Below are positions 15,729-24,885 of a DNA stretch of 64,000 nt, one piece after another (position 1 is the first letter of the stretch; the number at the start of each line of letters is the position of its first letter). This DNA is from Jeotgalibacillus proteolyticus (GTDB lineage Bacteria > Bacillota > Bacilli > Bacillales > Jeotgalibacillaceae): contig NZ_PREZ01000003.1 in the NCBI RefSeq assembly GCF_002926065.1, positions 64,501 through 128,500 of the forward strand, given 5' to 3'. The position numbers and the translations under genes are program-made. The notes beneath the pieces were generated by a model. It did no database searches, was not told the origin of the DNA, and saw only the letters and a list, made by a program, of their open reading frames with translations.

Positions 15729-16694
15729 TTAGTTTAAAAAATATTCTTCAATATCATCAAGCATCAAATTAGCAGCGCGTACTCCGCCTGCTGTGTTCCA
15801 GATCGTATCGCTCACTTCATGAATATTTCCTTCTTTAACGACTTCGAGGTTTTGGAATAGAGGGTCATTCAGCCAGCTGTCGGCTGCTTTACTGCCTTCC
15901 CCATCACCCTCTTCGTAAGTGAAGTAGAAAAGCACATCTCCTTCCATTGCCTCCACGCGCTCTTTTGTTACACCATTTTCAGAAAAATCATCGATATCCT
16001 GTTCTTCAGGACGCGCAAATCCTAATTGATCAAGGATAAGACCGGAGAATGAATCCTTATGGTAAATACGTGTATCTCCTGCCATAAAGCGCACCATCGA
16101 AATTTCATTTTCCACTTGTTCCCCAAGCTCGCCGCTAAGCTCTTCAACGCGATGCTTGTAGTCGTCCATTACCTGCTGGCCCTCTTCTTCTTTATTAATG
16201 GCCTTTGAATACAGCTCAAAGTTTTCCTGCCAGTCGCCTTTTAGTGTTTCAGACATGACTGTTGGTGCAATTTGTTCAAGCTGCTCATAAACAGCTTCCT
16301 GACGCAGCTTAGTCCCGATGATTAAATCCGGCTGCAGAGCAGCGATTGCTTCTACGTTTACTTCACTTTCCGTTCCAACAACCTCAACATCTGTCATATC
16401 TTCTGCTATATGCTCATACCAAGGGTCGCCTGTCCAGGATTGTACCGCTCCTACCGGTGTAACACCCATTGATAATAAGGCTTCTGTTCCTTCATTCGTA
16501 AGAATAACGACTCGTTCAGGCGTTCCTTCAATCGTTGCTTCACCCATTGCGTGCTCAATGGTATAGCTTTCTTCTGTATCCCCGGAACTATTATCTGATT
16601 CTTCATTGCCGGCGCCATTGTCGTTGGAGCTGCATGCTGCCATCACGATTGCTAATATACCGATCAGTAAAAATAAAAACAAATTCTTTTTCAT
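15729..16694 (-). CDS. yfiY: Iron-siderophore ABC transporter substrate-binding lipoprotein
   Basis: 321 residues; lipobox VMAACSS, Ser/Asp/Glu-rich linker, then a FecB/FhuD-type (class III) binding fold with PERVVILTNEGTEALLSMGV and QPDLIIGTKLRQEAVYEQLEQIAPTV. It captures a ferric hydroxamate or carboxylate siderophore outside the membrane and delivers it to the divergently encoded permeases. The arrangement (binding protein divergent from two FecCD permeases) equals B. subtilis yfiY / yfiZ-yfhA (schizokinen/arthrobactin uptake). The ATPase is not encoded here; Bacillus uses a shared one (YusV). Fur boxes lie upstream. Confidence 0.88.
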   Translation of the reverse strand: MKKNLFLFLLIGILAIVMAACSSNDNGAGNEESDNSSGDTEESYTIEHAMGEATIEGTPERVVILTNEGTEALLSMGVTPVGAVQSWTGDPWYEHIAEDMTDVEVVGTESEVNVEAIAALQPDLIIGTKLRQEAVYEQLEQIAPTVMSETLKGDWQENFELYSKAINKEEEGQQVMDDYKHRVEELSGELGEQVENEISMVRFMAGDTRIYHKDSFSGLILDQLGFARPEEQDIDDFSENGVTKERVEAMEGDVLFYFTYEEGDGEGSKAADSWLNDPLFQNLEVVKEGNIHEVSDTIWNTAGGVRAANLMLDDIEEYFLN

Positions 16695-16717
16695 AATTAA
16701 TTCTCCTCAGAATTTAT

Positions 16718-16732
16718 TGATAATCATTCTCA
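16718..16732. promoter_or_regulatory. Fur box 1
   Basis: TGATAATCATTCTCA matches the Fur core TGATAATNATTATCA at 14 of 15 positions. It lies between the yfiY promoter and start codon. Confidence 0.85.
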
Positions 16733-16744
16733 AACAACACCCCT

Positions 16745-16773
16745 ATCATAATCGACTGATTTGAACCTGTCAA
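16745..16773 (-). promoter_or_regulatory. Sigma-A promoter of yfiY
   Basis: Minus strand TTGACA (16768-16773), 17 bases, TATGAT (16745-16750). It is flanked on both sides by Fur boxes. Confidence 0.8.
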
Positions 16774-16781
16774 CAACTAAA

Positions 16782-16796
16782 TGAAAACCGTTTTCA
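16782..16796. promoter_or_regulatory. Fur box 2
   Basis: TGAAAACCGTTTTCA, a perfect-arm palindrome (TGAAAAC/GTTTTCA) close to the Fur consensus, extended to AAATGAAAACCGTTTTCATTT. It overlaps the -35 of the yfiZ promoter. Confidence 0.78.
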
Positions 16797-16819
16797 TTTA
16801 GAAGGATTTTCGTTATAAT
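16791..16819 (+). promoter_or_regulatory. Sigma-A promoter of yfiZ-yfhA-fhuF
   Basis: TTTTCA (16791-16796), 17 bases, TATAAT (16814-16819). Transcription would begin about 25 bases before the start codon chosen at 16852. Confidence 0.75.
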
Positions 16820-16851
16820 GAGAACCATTGAGATATAGAAAGGGAAAAAAG

Positions 16852-17853
16852 ATGAAACAGTCAAAGGGTTTTTCGATTCTTCTTATAACTGGATCGTTTA
16901 TTTTAATGCTTGGTCTTATTTTAGCCAGTGTTAGGTTTGGATACCAGCAAACCTCTTTTATACAGATTGTACGTTCTTTTACGGCCTTTGATGGCTCTAA
17001 TGCGCATTTAGTCATCCAGTCTGTGAGGATTCCCCGTGCATTGATTGCAGCTGCTGTGGGAGCCTCTCTCGCTGTAGCAGGCGTATTGATGCAGACGCTC
17101 ACTAAAAATCCGCTCGCTTCTCCAAGTATCTTTGGGGTAAATGCCGGTGCAGGCCTGGCAGTCGTTATTGGTGTGACACTTTTTAATGTGACCTCCCTTC
17201 ATTCGTTTGCATTACTGGCATTTTTAGGAGCTGGAATTGCCATAGTGGCAGTTTTCGGTTTAGGTTCATTAGACCGCAATGGGTTGTCCCCTCTGCAGCT
17301 GACGTTAGCGGGTGCCGCGATGACCGCTTTATTCGGATCGGTCACTCAGGGGCTGCTCGTATTAAATGAATCAGCGCTGGAGCAGGTGCTATTCTGGCTT
17401 GCCGGCTCTGTGCAGGGCAGGGATATTGCTTTATTGTGGACCGCACTCCCATATATAGCAGCCGGCTTTGCTATCGCTTTATTTTTTGCCCCTTCTTTTA
17501 ATGTCCTCGCAATGGGTGAGGATGTTGCAAGCGGACTTGGTGTGAAAACAGGAATGCTTAAAATATGGATCGGGATCATCGTGGTGCTATTAGCAGGTGG
17601 CTCTGTAGCGGTTGCGGGACCGATCGGCTTTATCGGGATTATGATTCCTCATCTTGCGCGTAAGTTGATTGGAATCGATCACCGCTGGCTGATTCCGCTG
17701 TCAGCTTTCCTAGGGGCTAATCTTCTTCTCCTGGCCGATCTGGTGGCAAGGTATGTGATTATGCCTCAGGAGGTTCCCGTTGGCGTTATGACAGCTTTAA
17801 TTGGGACACCGATCTTTATTTATATTGCCAGAAGGGTGGGGACGTCATCATGA
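16852..17853 (+). CDS. yfiZ: FecCD-family siderophore ABC permease, subunit 1
   Basis: 333 residues, about ten membrane helices, with the FecCD signatures RIPRALIAAAVGASLAVAG, MQTLTKNPLASPSIFGVNAG and the cytoplasmic coupling region GPIGFIGIMIPHLARKLIG. Forms the channel heterodimer with the next gene. Start ATG 16852 follows AAAGGG by seven bases and the predicted transcription start by 25; an upstream TTG (16828) would sit at the transcript's 5' end. Confidence 0.9.
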   Translation: MKQSKGFSILLITGSFILMLGLILASVRFGYQQTSFIQIVRSFTAFDGSNAHLVIQSVRIPRALIAAAVGASLAVAGVLMQTLTKNPLASPSIFGVNAGAGLAVVIGVTLFNVTSLHSFALLAFLGAGIAIVAVFGLGSLDRNGLSPLQLTLAGAAMTALFGSVTQGLLVLNESALEQVLFWLAGSVQGRDIALLWTALPYIAAGFAIALFFAPSFNVLAMGEDVASGLGVKTGMLKIWIGIIVVLLAGGSVAVAGPIGFIGIMIPHLARKLIGIDHRWLIPLSAFLGANLLLLADLVARYVIMPQEVPVGVMTALIGTPIFIYIARRVGTSS

Positions 17854-18911
17854 AGCGTTTTGTTCCTGTCAGAATTGGGCAAAAAGCTGTTTCCTTTTTG
17901 TTTGACAAGCTTACATTTTTACGTGTTACGCTTGCCCTTCTTGTTGCTGCCGGTATTTTTTTCATCAGCCTCGGCTTGGGGGAAGTTTGGGTTTCTCCTC
18001 TGGATATTGCAAAGGTTCTATTTGGAGGGGGTGAGCCTTTTCATCAATTAATTATCCGCGATTTCAGATTGCCGAGGATTCTTATTGCTCTCCTTGTCGG
18101 AGTTGCTCTCGCTGTTGCCGGTGCTTTATTGCAGGGAATGGTGCGAAACCCTCTGGCATCACCGGATATCATAGGAATCTCTGGAGGCGCAAGTGTTTTT
18201 GTCGTTGGATTTTTGGTCCTGTTCAGCGATTCCAATGGAGCTTTAACGATTTCAATTCAATGGCTGCCTGTTGCGGCTTTTCTTGGCGCTTTGCTTGCTG
18301 CCATTTTGGTTTATTCATTCTCCTGGAAAAACGGTCTTTCTCCTGTCCGCCTTGTATTAATTGGAATTGGGCTTTCTATGTTTATGAACGCGTGTACGAC
18401 GCTGTTGATGCTAGTCGGACCGATTTACCGGGCAAGCCAGGCGAATATCTGGATAACCGGTTCTGTAAACGGCTCTACATGGGGACAGGTATGGATCCTT
18501 TTTCCCTGGGTTCTGGTTTTGTTTATCATAAGCCTTATGATGGCAAGACATGTGAATCTGCTTGAGCTTGGGGACGATGTGACAAAAGCGATGGGCTCCC
18601 CTATATCAAAACAACGGATCGTCATTCTTCTTTTAAGCACCGGTCTTGTGGGGGGCTCAGTAGCATTTGCAGGAGGCATTGGCTTTGTCGGACTTATGGC
18701 GCCTCACTTAGCCAGAAAGCTGATTGGTTCCTCTTATGGGGCACTCATTCCTATGTCAGCAATTATCGGAGCCGCATTAGTCATGCTTGCTGATTTAATC
18801 GGCCGCTTAATTGCTGCACCGCTTGAAGTTCCTGCAGGTGTATTTACCGCAGCAATTGGCGCCCCTTACTTTATTTATTTGTTATTTAAAGAAAGGAGCA
18901 AAAAATCTTGA
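17850..18911 (+). CDS. yfhA: FecCD-family siderophore ABC permease, subunit 2
   Basis: 353 residues; polytopic FecCD protein with RLPRILIALLVGVALAVAG, LLQGMVRNPLASPDIIGISG and GGIGFVGLMAPHLARKLIG. Its ATG overlaps the previous stop (ATGA), indicating translational coupling and equal expression. The N-terminal 20 residues are soluble. Confidence 0.9.
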   Translation: MKRFVPVRIGQKAVSFLFDKLTFLRVTLALLVAAGIFFISLGLGEVWVSPLDIAKVLFGGGEPFHQLIIRDFRLPRILIALLVGVALAVAGALLQGMVRNPLASPDIIGISGGASVFVVGFLVLFSDSNGALTISIQWLPVAAFLGALLAAILVYSFSWKNGLSPVRLVLIGIGLSMFMNACTTLLMLVGPIYRASQANIWITGSVNGSTWGQVWILFPWVLVLFIISLMMARHVNLLELGDDVTKAMGSPISKQRIVILLLSTGLVGGSVAFAGGIGFVGLMAPHLARKLIGSSYGALIPMSAIIGAALVMLADLIGRLIAAPLEVPAGVFTAAIGAPYFIYLLFKERSKKS

Positions 18912-19627
18912 GACACGATGAGCTTTTACCTTATATTAGCAATCATCTGCCTGTTTTCTTTGGGCCTGCTGCCGGCAGTCTTGTCTGGGATGTGACAGCG
19001 TGGAAGAAACCCTCTTCAGCTCTTCAGGATTTAACACTGATTCAGCAGCTGCAGGGTGCTCCAAAGCTGAATGTCACAGGATCACTTGCGGTCAAGCGGC
19101 TTTCGTTTATTTACCTGGGAGCCCTTTTAGCTTATTACCGCAGCGGTGAGCACTGGGATCTTGCAGCTTCTTCTGTGCAAATTGCCCATGACAAGGAAAG
19201 TGTTTTTCAGCTGAAGCTTTATACTGCCGAGGTTTCCTTATCCAGGACTTCTCCTCAAAATTGGATGGAGCCTGTAAAGGATAATTTCATTAATTGGCTT
19301 AAGCCTCTAGTGGAAGCTGTAGAGCGTGTAACCAAGGTTAATCAGATTATTCTTTGGGAGAATGTTTTCATTTATTTGAAGTGGTTTTATGAGGTCCTTG
19401 CTCCTTCTCTTTCTGAGCTTGAGGAAAATGAATGGAAGAATCAGTGGGAAGAGATTGTCAGTGAATCTTTTTTTGGGGAAGATACTCCAAACCCTTTTGC
19501 TTATTTGAATAAGACTAAAGCGAAAAGAACGATGGAAGATGGCAAGCGTGTAAGACATACCTGCTGCTATAAATACAGATTGCCAGGGGGTAAGAACTGC
19601 AAGACGTGCTGCCAGATTAAAGCGTAA
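18908..19627 (+). CDS. FhuF-like ferric-siderophore reductase
   Basis: 239 residues. The C-terminus carries CC-x10-C-x2-C (CCYKYRLPGGKNCKTC), the [2Fe-2S] ligand set of FhuF-type siderophore reductases, which release iron by reducing Fe(III)-hydroxamates in the cytoplasm. The N-terminal part is the IucA/FhuF-like ferric-binding region. Its TTG start overlaps the permease stop (TTGA) and has AAAGGAG upstream, so it belongs to the uptake operon: import followed by reductive release. A fifth Cys follows directly after the motif. Confidence 0.85.
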   Translation: MRHDELLPYISNHLPVFFGPAAGSLVWDVTAWKKPSSALQDLTLIQQLQGAPKLNVTGSLAVKRLSFIYLGALLAYYRSGEHWDLAASSVQIAHDKESVFQLKLYTAEVSLSRTSPQNWMEPVKDNFINWLKPLVEAVERVTKVNQIILWENVFIYLKWFYEVLAPSLSELEENEWKNQWEEIVSESFFGEDTPNPFAYLNKTKAKRTMEDGKRVRHTCCYKYRLPGGKNCKTCCQIKA

Positions 19628-19635
19628 TAATATAA

Positions 19636-19668
19636 AAATCCGCCGCTTTAATTTAAAGCGGCGGATTT
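19636..19668. terminator. Bidirectional terminator after the siderophore operon
   Basis: AAATCCGCCGCTTTA / TAAAGCGGCGGATTT perfect 15-bp stem between convergent genes, flanked by A-rich and T-rich tails. Confidence 0.88.
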
Positions 19669-19673
19669 CTATT

Positions 19674-20129
19674 TTATAGTGGACGATATTCATCCTCCGG
19701 GCTGACTGGTTCAGTTACCTTTGGCTTTCTTGCAAAGCACATAATTCCTGCGATAAGGAATAGAAGCGCCGGCAGCCATCCAAGAAGAAGTGTTCCAAGT
19801 CCAACTAACAGGGCACTACCGATCAGCAGGCCTCCTGCAAGCTTAGGCTTACGGTTTCCTCTTACAACGACAATAGCAACAATGCTTAAGATCGTACTAA
19901 TTAGAACAACGATAATAAAATAAGTGCCTAATCCGCTGAATAGATCGATAATATCAGACACATTCATACCTGATGCTGCAAGATCAGGATCATTCTCAAG
20001 CTCTTGTTCAAACTCTCTTCTAACTTGCTCATCAGAGAAAAAGGCATTTAAAAGAAAAACACCAACAAGCATAAGAATATTAATAATAACACCAATCACA
20101 CTTAAAACGATTTCACCTGTTCTTTTCAA
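19674..20129 (-). CDS. DUF4064-family membrane protein
   Basis: 151 residues: a first helix (8-30), an extracytoplasmic acidic loop (DEQVRREFEQELENDPDLAASGM), then three closely packed helices and an acidic tail (EPVSPEDEYRPL). The pattern fits DUF4064 proteins of Firmicutes, function unknown. The RBS is AGGAGG. It is downstream of the HAD gene in the same direction with a 93-base gap. Confidence 0.7.
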   Translation of the reverse strand: MKRTGEIVLSVIGVIINILMLVGVFLLNAFFSDEQVRREFEQELENDPDLAASGMNVSDIIDLFSGLGTYFIIVVLISTILSIVAIVVVRGNRKPKLAGGLLIGSALLVGLGTLLLGWLPALLFLIAGIMCFARKPKVTEPVSPEDEYRPL

Positions 20130-20222
20130 AATTCCAACCTCCTAATTATGTATAATTACTAATCACATCCCCTATTCTACGGTTAATTACACCTAAAGTT
20201 CCAAATTTTTAATGATCTATGT

Positions 20223-21017
20223 TTATTTTATTAACGTCAGGAGCTCTTTGAGTCGTCTTATCGTATAGTTTGGAACTCCATCCTCTTCGCTTCTGGCTTC
20301 ATCTAAATTATGATGGTTGATCCATACACTTTTTATCTCCGTACGGTTGGCTCCAAGAATATCTGTTTTTTTATTATCCCCAACCATCCAGACATCCTCT
20401 GCAGGAAGATCCATCAGACGTAGAGTATGTTCAAAAAGCGATGCATCAGGCTTGCCAAATCCATAATTCCCTGAAATAACGATATGATCAAAATAAGGAA
20501 CGAGCTCAGGCGTAATCGCCAGCTTTTCAAGCTGAAGCGACGGTGCTCCATTTGTTAACAGAAGCAGACGCAACCCTTTTTTCTGCAGCACATCAAGCAC
20601 GTCAAATGTTTCTTCATACAGGACAGGATTGTTTCTGCGGTATTCAATAAATTGCCGGCTCAGCCTAAGACCTGCGTCCTCATCTCCAGCTCCCTGTTCT
20701 TTCAGCGCCTCTGTCCAAACCTGTTTTCTGTAGTCAGGCATCACCCTGCCCATCTCACGGAATTGATAATGAATAGAATCTCCAAACTCTCCCCATAGTC
20801 CTTCAAAGGGATTAATTCCAATTAACTGCGTAAATGCATGTGTAGAAAGAGTGGAATAAATTTCGGGGGCTATACGGCGGACATCCTTTACTAACTGGTC
20901 CGCATCCACCTGATACGTCCTTTGCGCCTCTTCTGCTGTAAGAGTGAGTGCAAGCTCAATACTTTTTTTATCCCATAGAAGTGTGTCATCTAAATCAAAG
21001 AAAATGGCTTCTGGCAT
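20223..21017 (-). CDS. HAD-superfamily phosphatase (YsaA-like)
   Basis: 264 residues. HAD motif I is FFDLDDTLLW (nucleophile Asp8 and Asp10), motif II LLLTNGAPS, motif III around GYGFGKPDASLF (Lys), and motif IV VWMVGDNKKTDILGA. A helical cap (about 18-115) fits subfamily I. Length and cap agree with B. subtilis YsaA; the substrate is unproven. The RBS is AAGAGGGA. Confidence 0.85.
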   Translation of the reverse strand: MPEAIFFDLDDTLLWDKKSIELALTLTAEEAQRTYQVDADQLVKDVRRIAPEIYSTLSTHAFTQLIGINPFEGLWGEFGDSIHYQFREMGRVMPDYRKQVWTEALKEQGAGDEDAGLRLSRQFIEYRRNNPVLYEETFDVLDVLQKKGLRLLLLTNGAPSLQLEKLAITPELVPYFDHIVISGNYGFGKPDASLFEHTLRLMDLPAEDVWMVGDNKKTDILGANRTEIKSVWINHHNLDEARSEEDGVPNYTIRRLKELLTLIK

Positions 21018-21080
21018 GCTGATCCCTCTTTCCTAATGGTTGATTGTTTTATTGTCACAAAACTCAAGTAAAATTGCACG

Positions 21081-21120
21081 AAAAAAAAGCACTTTCTCCT
21101 GTGACAGAGAGAGTACTTTT
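21081..21120 (-). terminator. Terminator of tcyABC
   Basis: Minus strand AAAAGTACTCTCTC / GGAGAAAGTGCTTTT imperfect stem, followed by TTTT; six bases past the tcyC stop. Confidence 0.7.
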
Positions 21121-21125
21121 CGCTT

Positions 21126-21875
21126 TTAAGATGGATTTAAAATACGATCCAGAAATTGTTTTGTCCGTGCTTCCTTTGGATTTTTCAAAATTTCCTCAGG
21201 TGTTCCCTGCTCTACAATGTGGCCGCCATCAATAAAGATCACATGGTCTGCCACTTCCTCTGCAAATTTCAACTCATGGGTTACAATCGCCATCGTCCAG
21301 CCTTCCTTAGCCAAATCCCGGATTACACGCAGCACCTCACCCACAATCTCAGGGTCAAGCGCTGATGTCGGCTCATCAAACAACATAAGCTCAGGCTCGA
21401 TCGCAAGCGCACGCGCAATCCCTACACGCTGCTGCTGTCCCCCTGAAAGCTGATGCGGATAGAGATCCATTTTTTCTGCAAGCCCCACTTTTTTAAGAAG
21501 TGATTCAGCCAGCGCCTTTGTTTTCTCTTTTGCCTTCCTCTGAACAATGACCGGTCCTTCCATGACATTCTCAAGAGCTGTTTTATGCGGAAACAGATTA
21601 TAGGATTGAAAAACCATTCCTGATTTTCTCCGGAGAGTTAAAATGTCTCTCTTTGAAGGAGCCGCATCAAAATTTATATTGAACTCGTCCTGAAATTGTA
21701 TGGTGCCCTTATTCGGCATTTCAAGTGCGTTTAAGCATCGAAGCATCGTAGTTTTCCCTGAGCCTGATGGACCAATAATCGCAACGACGCTTCCTTTTTC
21801 AATTGAAAGATCAATTCCTTTTAATACATCAAGGTCTCCAAAGGACTTGTGCAACCCTTTAACAGATACTAACAT
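21126..21875 (-). CDS. tcyC: Cystine ABC transporter ATP-binding protein
   Basis: 249 residues, PAAT-family ATPase: Walker [10 protein letters not shown] (residues 34-42), Q-loop [11 protein letters not shown], signature [14 protein letters not shown], Walker [16 protein letters not shown]-loop VTHE. Powers the importer formed with the adjacent permease and binding protein. B. subtilis TcyC is 247 aa in the same gene order. Confidence 0.9.
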   Translation of the reverse strand: MLVSVKGLHKSFGDLDVLKGIDLSIEKGSVVAIIGPSGSGKTTMLRCLNALEMPNKGTIQFQDEFNINFDAAPSKRDILTLRRKSGMVFQSYNLFPHKTALENVMEGPVIVQRKAKEKTKALAESLLKKVGLAEKMDLYPHQLSGGQQQRVGIARALAIEPELMLFDEPTSALDPEIVGEVLRVIRDLAKEGWTMAIVTHELKFAEEVADHVIFIDGGHIVEQGTPEEILKNPKEARTKQFLDRILNPS

Positions 21876-21887
21876 TGTCTTCCCTCC

Positions 21888-22598
21888 TTACTTGGCAACA
21901 TAACGGTCTAATCGTTTCTCTATCCGACCTTGGATTAAAGATAAAATAAAGCAAACGATCCAATATAAAAGCGCCGCCGTAATATAAAGCTGTAAAAATT
22001 CATAGGTTCTTGCTGCAATCTCCTGAGATTTCCTGAATAGCTCTGTTACAAGGATTAACGAAGCAAGCGATGTATCCTTCACCAGGCTGATAAAGGTATT
22101 GGACAGCGGCGGAATGGATACACGGGTTGCCTGCGGCAGAATGATTCGAAGCAGGGCCTGTCTGTGTGTCATTCCAATTGCGTAGCCTGCTTCCCATTGT
22201 CCCTTTGGCACAGATAGAATGGAGGCACGGATAATTTCTGATGCGTAGGCACCTACATTTAAAGAAAAAGCGATACAGGCACTTGGAAATGGATCAATGA
22301 CAACGCCTATATTCGGGAGCCCGTAAAAAATAATAAATAACTGCACAAGCAAGGGCGTACCGCGAATGGCAGATACATACACACGCGCAAGACCAGCCAG
22401 AATTTTGCTGTTTGATAAACGGGCAAGCGCTGTAAGAAGAGCGATTAACAAGCCAAAGGTGAAGGAAATTAAAGTAAGCGGAATCGTTCCCTGGATTCCG
22501 CCCTGAATCATCGGCCAAAGAGAGGATTGGAATAAATCCCAATCCACTACCGGATCCGACGCTGCTAAAATAAAATTATTGAGAAACATCTTCGCCAA
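21888..22598 (-). CDS. tcyB: Cystine ABC transporter permease
   Basis: 236 residues; five helices of the HisM/GlnP type, with the coupling motif region [22 protein letters not shown]. The TTG start at 22598 lies within the end of tcyA; ATG 22589 is an alternative. In both cases the genes overlap, which implies translational coupling. Homodimer expected. Confidence 0.9.
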   Translation of the reverse strand: MAKMFLNNFILAASDPVVDWDLFQSSLWPMIQGGIQGTIPLTLISFTFGLLIALLTALARLSNSKILAGLARVYVSAIRGTPLLVQLFIIFYGLPNIGVVIDPFPSACIAFSLNVGAYASEIIRASILSVPKGQWEAGYAIGMTHRQALLRIILPQATRVSIPPLSNTFISLVKDTSLASLILVTELFRKSQEIAARTYEFLQLYITAALLYWIVCFILSLIQGRIEKRLDRYVAK

Positions 22599-23391
22599 AC
22601 CACTCTTCAGAGATTTCTGCTAGTGTTCCGTCTTCCTTCATTTCTTCAAGATGCTTGTTAAACTCTTCTACCAGCTCTTCATTGTCCTGACGGAACATAA
22701 ACCCGCTTTCAGATGCGTTGCTTTCTTCGGCTGCAATTTTGATACCTGCATTTGGCTGCTGCTGCTGGAAATCTAAAATGGCCAGCTTGTCATTAACCGT
22801 TACCTCTGCACGCCCTGCTTTAATTAACTCAATTGCCTGAGCAAGTCCTTCTACCTGAATCAATTCTGCTCCGTATTCTGTTGCAATATCAGCATAGTTA
22901 CTAGTGAGAGATTGAGCCGACTGCATTCCTTCAAGATCTTCAAAGGAAGTAACAGCTGTATTATCCTCAGGAACCACTACGACTGCTCCGGAGTAAGTGT
23001 AAGGAACGGAGAAATCATATGTTTCCAGGCGGTCTTCTCTGATTCCTACCTGATTTGCAATCACATCAAAACGGGAAGAATTTAATCCCTCAAACATTGA
23101 ATCCCACTGTGTTTCCCTATATTCAACATCTACACCCATACGCTCCGCTACTTCATTCATTACTTCAATGTCATAGCCTGTCAGTGTATCGCTTTCATCA
23201 TGGAAAGTGAAAGGAGCGTATGTTCCTTCTGTTCCAACTGTAATTGTCCCGCTTTCCTGGATCTGCTCTAAAAGCGTTTGAGAAGAATCAGTATTTTCCG
23301 TGTTTCCATTATCTGAAGCTTCATCAGATCCGCCGCAGGCTCCAAGAAGTCCTACTACAGCAATTGTTGTTAAGCCAAACCATTTTTTCAT
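22576..23391 (-). CDS. tcyA: Cystine-binding lipoprotein
   Basis: 271 residues with lipobox GLLGAC and a class II amino-acid binding fold. Characteristic stretches [52 protein letters not shown] and the C-terminal [21 protein letters not shown] correspond closely to B. subtilis TcyA (YckK), so L-cystine is the likely ligand. First gene of tcyABC. Bacillus cystine transporters are controlled by CymR or S-box; no S-box is seen here. Confidence 0.9.
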   Translation of the reverse strand: MKKWFGLTTIAVVGLLGACGGSDEASDNGNTENTDSSQTLLEQIQESGTITVGTEGTYAPFTFHDESDTLTGYDIEVMNEVAERMGVDVEYRETQWDSMFEGLNSSRFDVIANQVGIREDRLETYDFSVPYTYSGAVVVVPEDNTAVTSFEDLEGMQSAQSLTSNYADIATEYGAELIQVEGLAQAIELIKAGRAEVTVNDKLAILDFQQQQPNAGIKIAAEESNASESGFMFRQDNEELVEEFNKHLEEMKEDGTLAEISEEWFGEDVSQ

Positions 23392-23434
23392 TTTAACCCA
23401 CCCATTCTTATCGGAATTGTAAATAACTTATGTG

Positions 23435-23463
23435 ATTGTATTATGGAATCCTGCAATTGTAAA
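23435..23463 (-). promoter_or_regulatory. Sigma-A promoter of tcyABC
   Basis: Minus strand TTTACA (23458-23463), 17 bases, TACAAT (23435-23440), about 40 bases before the start codon. The remaining gap 23464-23771 holds only AT-rich sequence and the ppk2 terminator. Confidence 0.65.
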
Positions 23464-23656
23464 CATTATTGGCTCGAAATCAAGTTTATTTTCATTATTT
23501 CTGTCTGAGGGTCTTCGGATACCTTAAAACAACAATAAAAAAGGAAAAGCTTCACTCTGCAGTTCATTTTTTGCTGCGAATAATATAATCTTTTCAGCAA
23601 CTTATACACCCCAAACTACTAACAAACATAAAATTAGTGTTATTTTGTAAAGAAAA

Positions 23657-23687
23657 CAGAAAAAGACAGAGCAGCTGCCCTGTCTTT
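23657..23687 (-). terminator. Terminator of ppk2
   Basis: Minus strand AAAGACAGGGCAGC / GCTGCTCTGTCTTT with one mismatch, followed by TTCTGTTTTC; it lies 85 bases past the ppk2 stop. Confidence 0.7.
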
Positions 23688-23771
23688 AAGCGCTATTTGA
23701 ATGAAAAATTGAGTGACATTTTTATTTTATAAGACTATTAAATGTAAACTCATATCTACCTTTTTTCCTCG

Positions 23772-24677
23772 TTAATTCTTTTCATTCTCCAGCTCTTCAA
23801 TCGCTTCTTTCATTTTCTCTTTATCCTCATCTGAAAGCTCCGGGAATTGCGGATCAATTTCTTTCAGACAATTCACCATTACCTCTGTAATAATATAACG
23901 GGAATACCATTCATCATCCGCTGGAAGTACATACCACGGTGCAAAGTCGGTAGACGTATGTGAAAGCATAGCTTCAAAAGCCTCCTGATATTCATCCCAA
24001 TGGCGGCGCTCTTTTATATCATTATAAGAAAATTCCCAGTTCTTTTCGGGGTTTTTAAGACGTTCGAGCAGTCGCTGCCTCTGCTCTTCCTTGGACATAT
24101 TGAAAAAGAATTTGATCACCTTGTATCCATTTTCTGTCAGGTGCTGTTCAAAATCATTAATTTGCCGATAACGCATTTTCCACACTTCGTCCTTTTCCAT
24201 ATCATCAGGATACATTTCATCTTTTAATTTATCTTCATGAACTTTTGGTGCAATGACTTCTTCATAATGAGAACGGTTCAGGATGCCGACCTGCCCTCTT
24301 GCCGGAAGCCCTTCACGAATCCTCCAGAGGTAATCATGCTTGAGTTCAGTTTCAGAAGGTTTTTGGAATGAAGCTGTTTTCAGACCCTGTGCTGTCAGGT
24401 TTGAAAAAATATAGCTGATCGCTTCATCCTTACCAGCAGCATCCATGGCCTGCAGCACAACCACAATGCCTCTTTTTTCTTCAGCATGCAAACGCCAGTG
24501 TAACTCCTTCAGTTTATCAATGCTTTTTGGCAGGATGTCATCAAGAAGCTCTTCCTCTTTTAGATTGAAATCTTCTTTCGTACTATAATCCTCCAGACTT
24601 ACCTTCTGATTGCTCTTCACCAGATATCTTTTCATATCCACTTGTTCTTCACATGCCTTCCTCTTCATAATAGACAT
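23772..24677 (-). CDS. ppk2: Polyphosphate kinase 2 (PPK2 family)
   Basis: 301 residues. PPK2 Walker A MDAAGKDE (about 88-95), SFQKPSETELKHDYLWR, and lid/Walker B region GILNRSHYEEV (about 133-143). PPK2 enzymes use polyphosphate to phosphorylate nucleotides (AMP to ADP, NDP to NTP, depending on class). The single PPK2 domain and the KPSETELKHDYLWRIREGLPARG pattern resemble the short nucleotide-phosphorylating type; class cannot be settled by eye. Start: ATG 24677 or internal ATG 24635, neither with a strong SD. Confidence 0.88.
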   Translation of the reverse strand: MSIMKRKACEEQVDMKRYLVKSNQKVSLEDYSTKEDFNLKEEELLDDILPKSIDKLKELHWRLHAEEKRGIVVVLQAMDAAGKDEAISYIFSNLTAQGLKTASFQKPSETELKHDYLWRIREGLPARGQVGILNRSHYEEVIAPKVHEDKLKDEMYPDDMEKDEVWKMRYRQINDFEQHLTENGYKVIKFFFNMSKEEQRQRLLERLKNPEKNWEFSYNDIKERRHWDEYQEAFEAMLSHTSTDFAPWYVLPADDEWYSRYIITEVMVNCLKEIDPQFPELSDEDKEKMKEAIEELENEKN

Positions 24678-24831
24678 CTGATATTCAGCTGCAAATATCC
24701 TCTTTCATTACCCCTGTTATTAAAAAGATAAACGATTTGAAATAACCCCCTTTCTTATGGAATAAAATCCTATCCATTTACCTTTTGTTTTACTGACAAT
24801 TGGAAGTGCAGAGATGACAGCAGGAACAGGC

Positions 24832-24879
24832 TAAATAAAAACCCCGCTTTCCGAATCTTTCATCGGTAAGCGGGGTTTT
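24832..24879 (-). terminator. Terminator of the oligosaccharide ABC operon
   Basis: Minus strand AAACCCCGCTT.CCG / CGG.AAGCGGGGTTT, ten-base loop, followed by TTATTTAG. Confidence 0.88.
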
Positions 24880-24885
24880 AAATCA

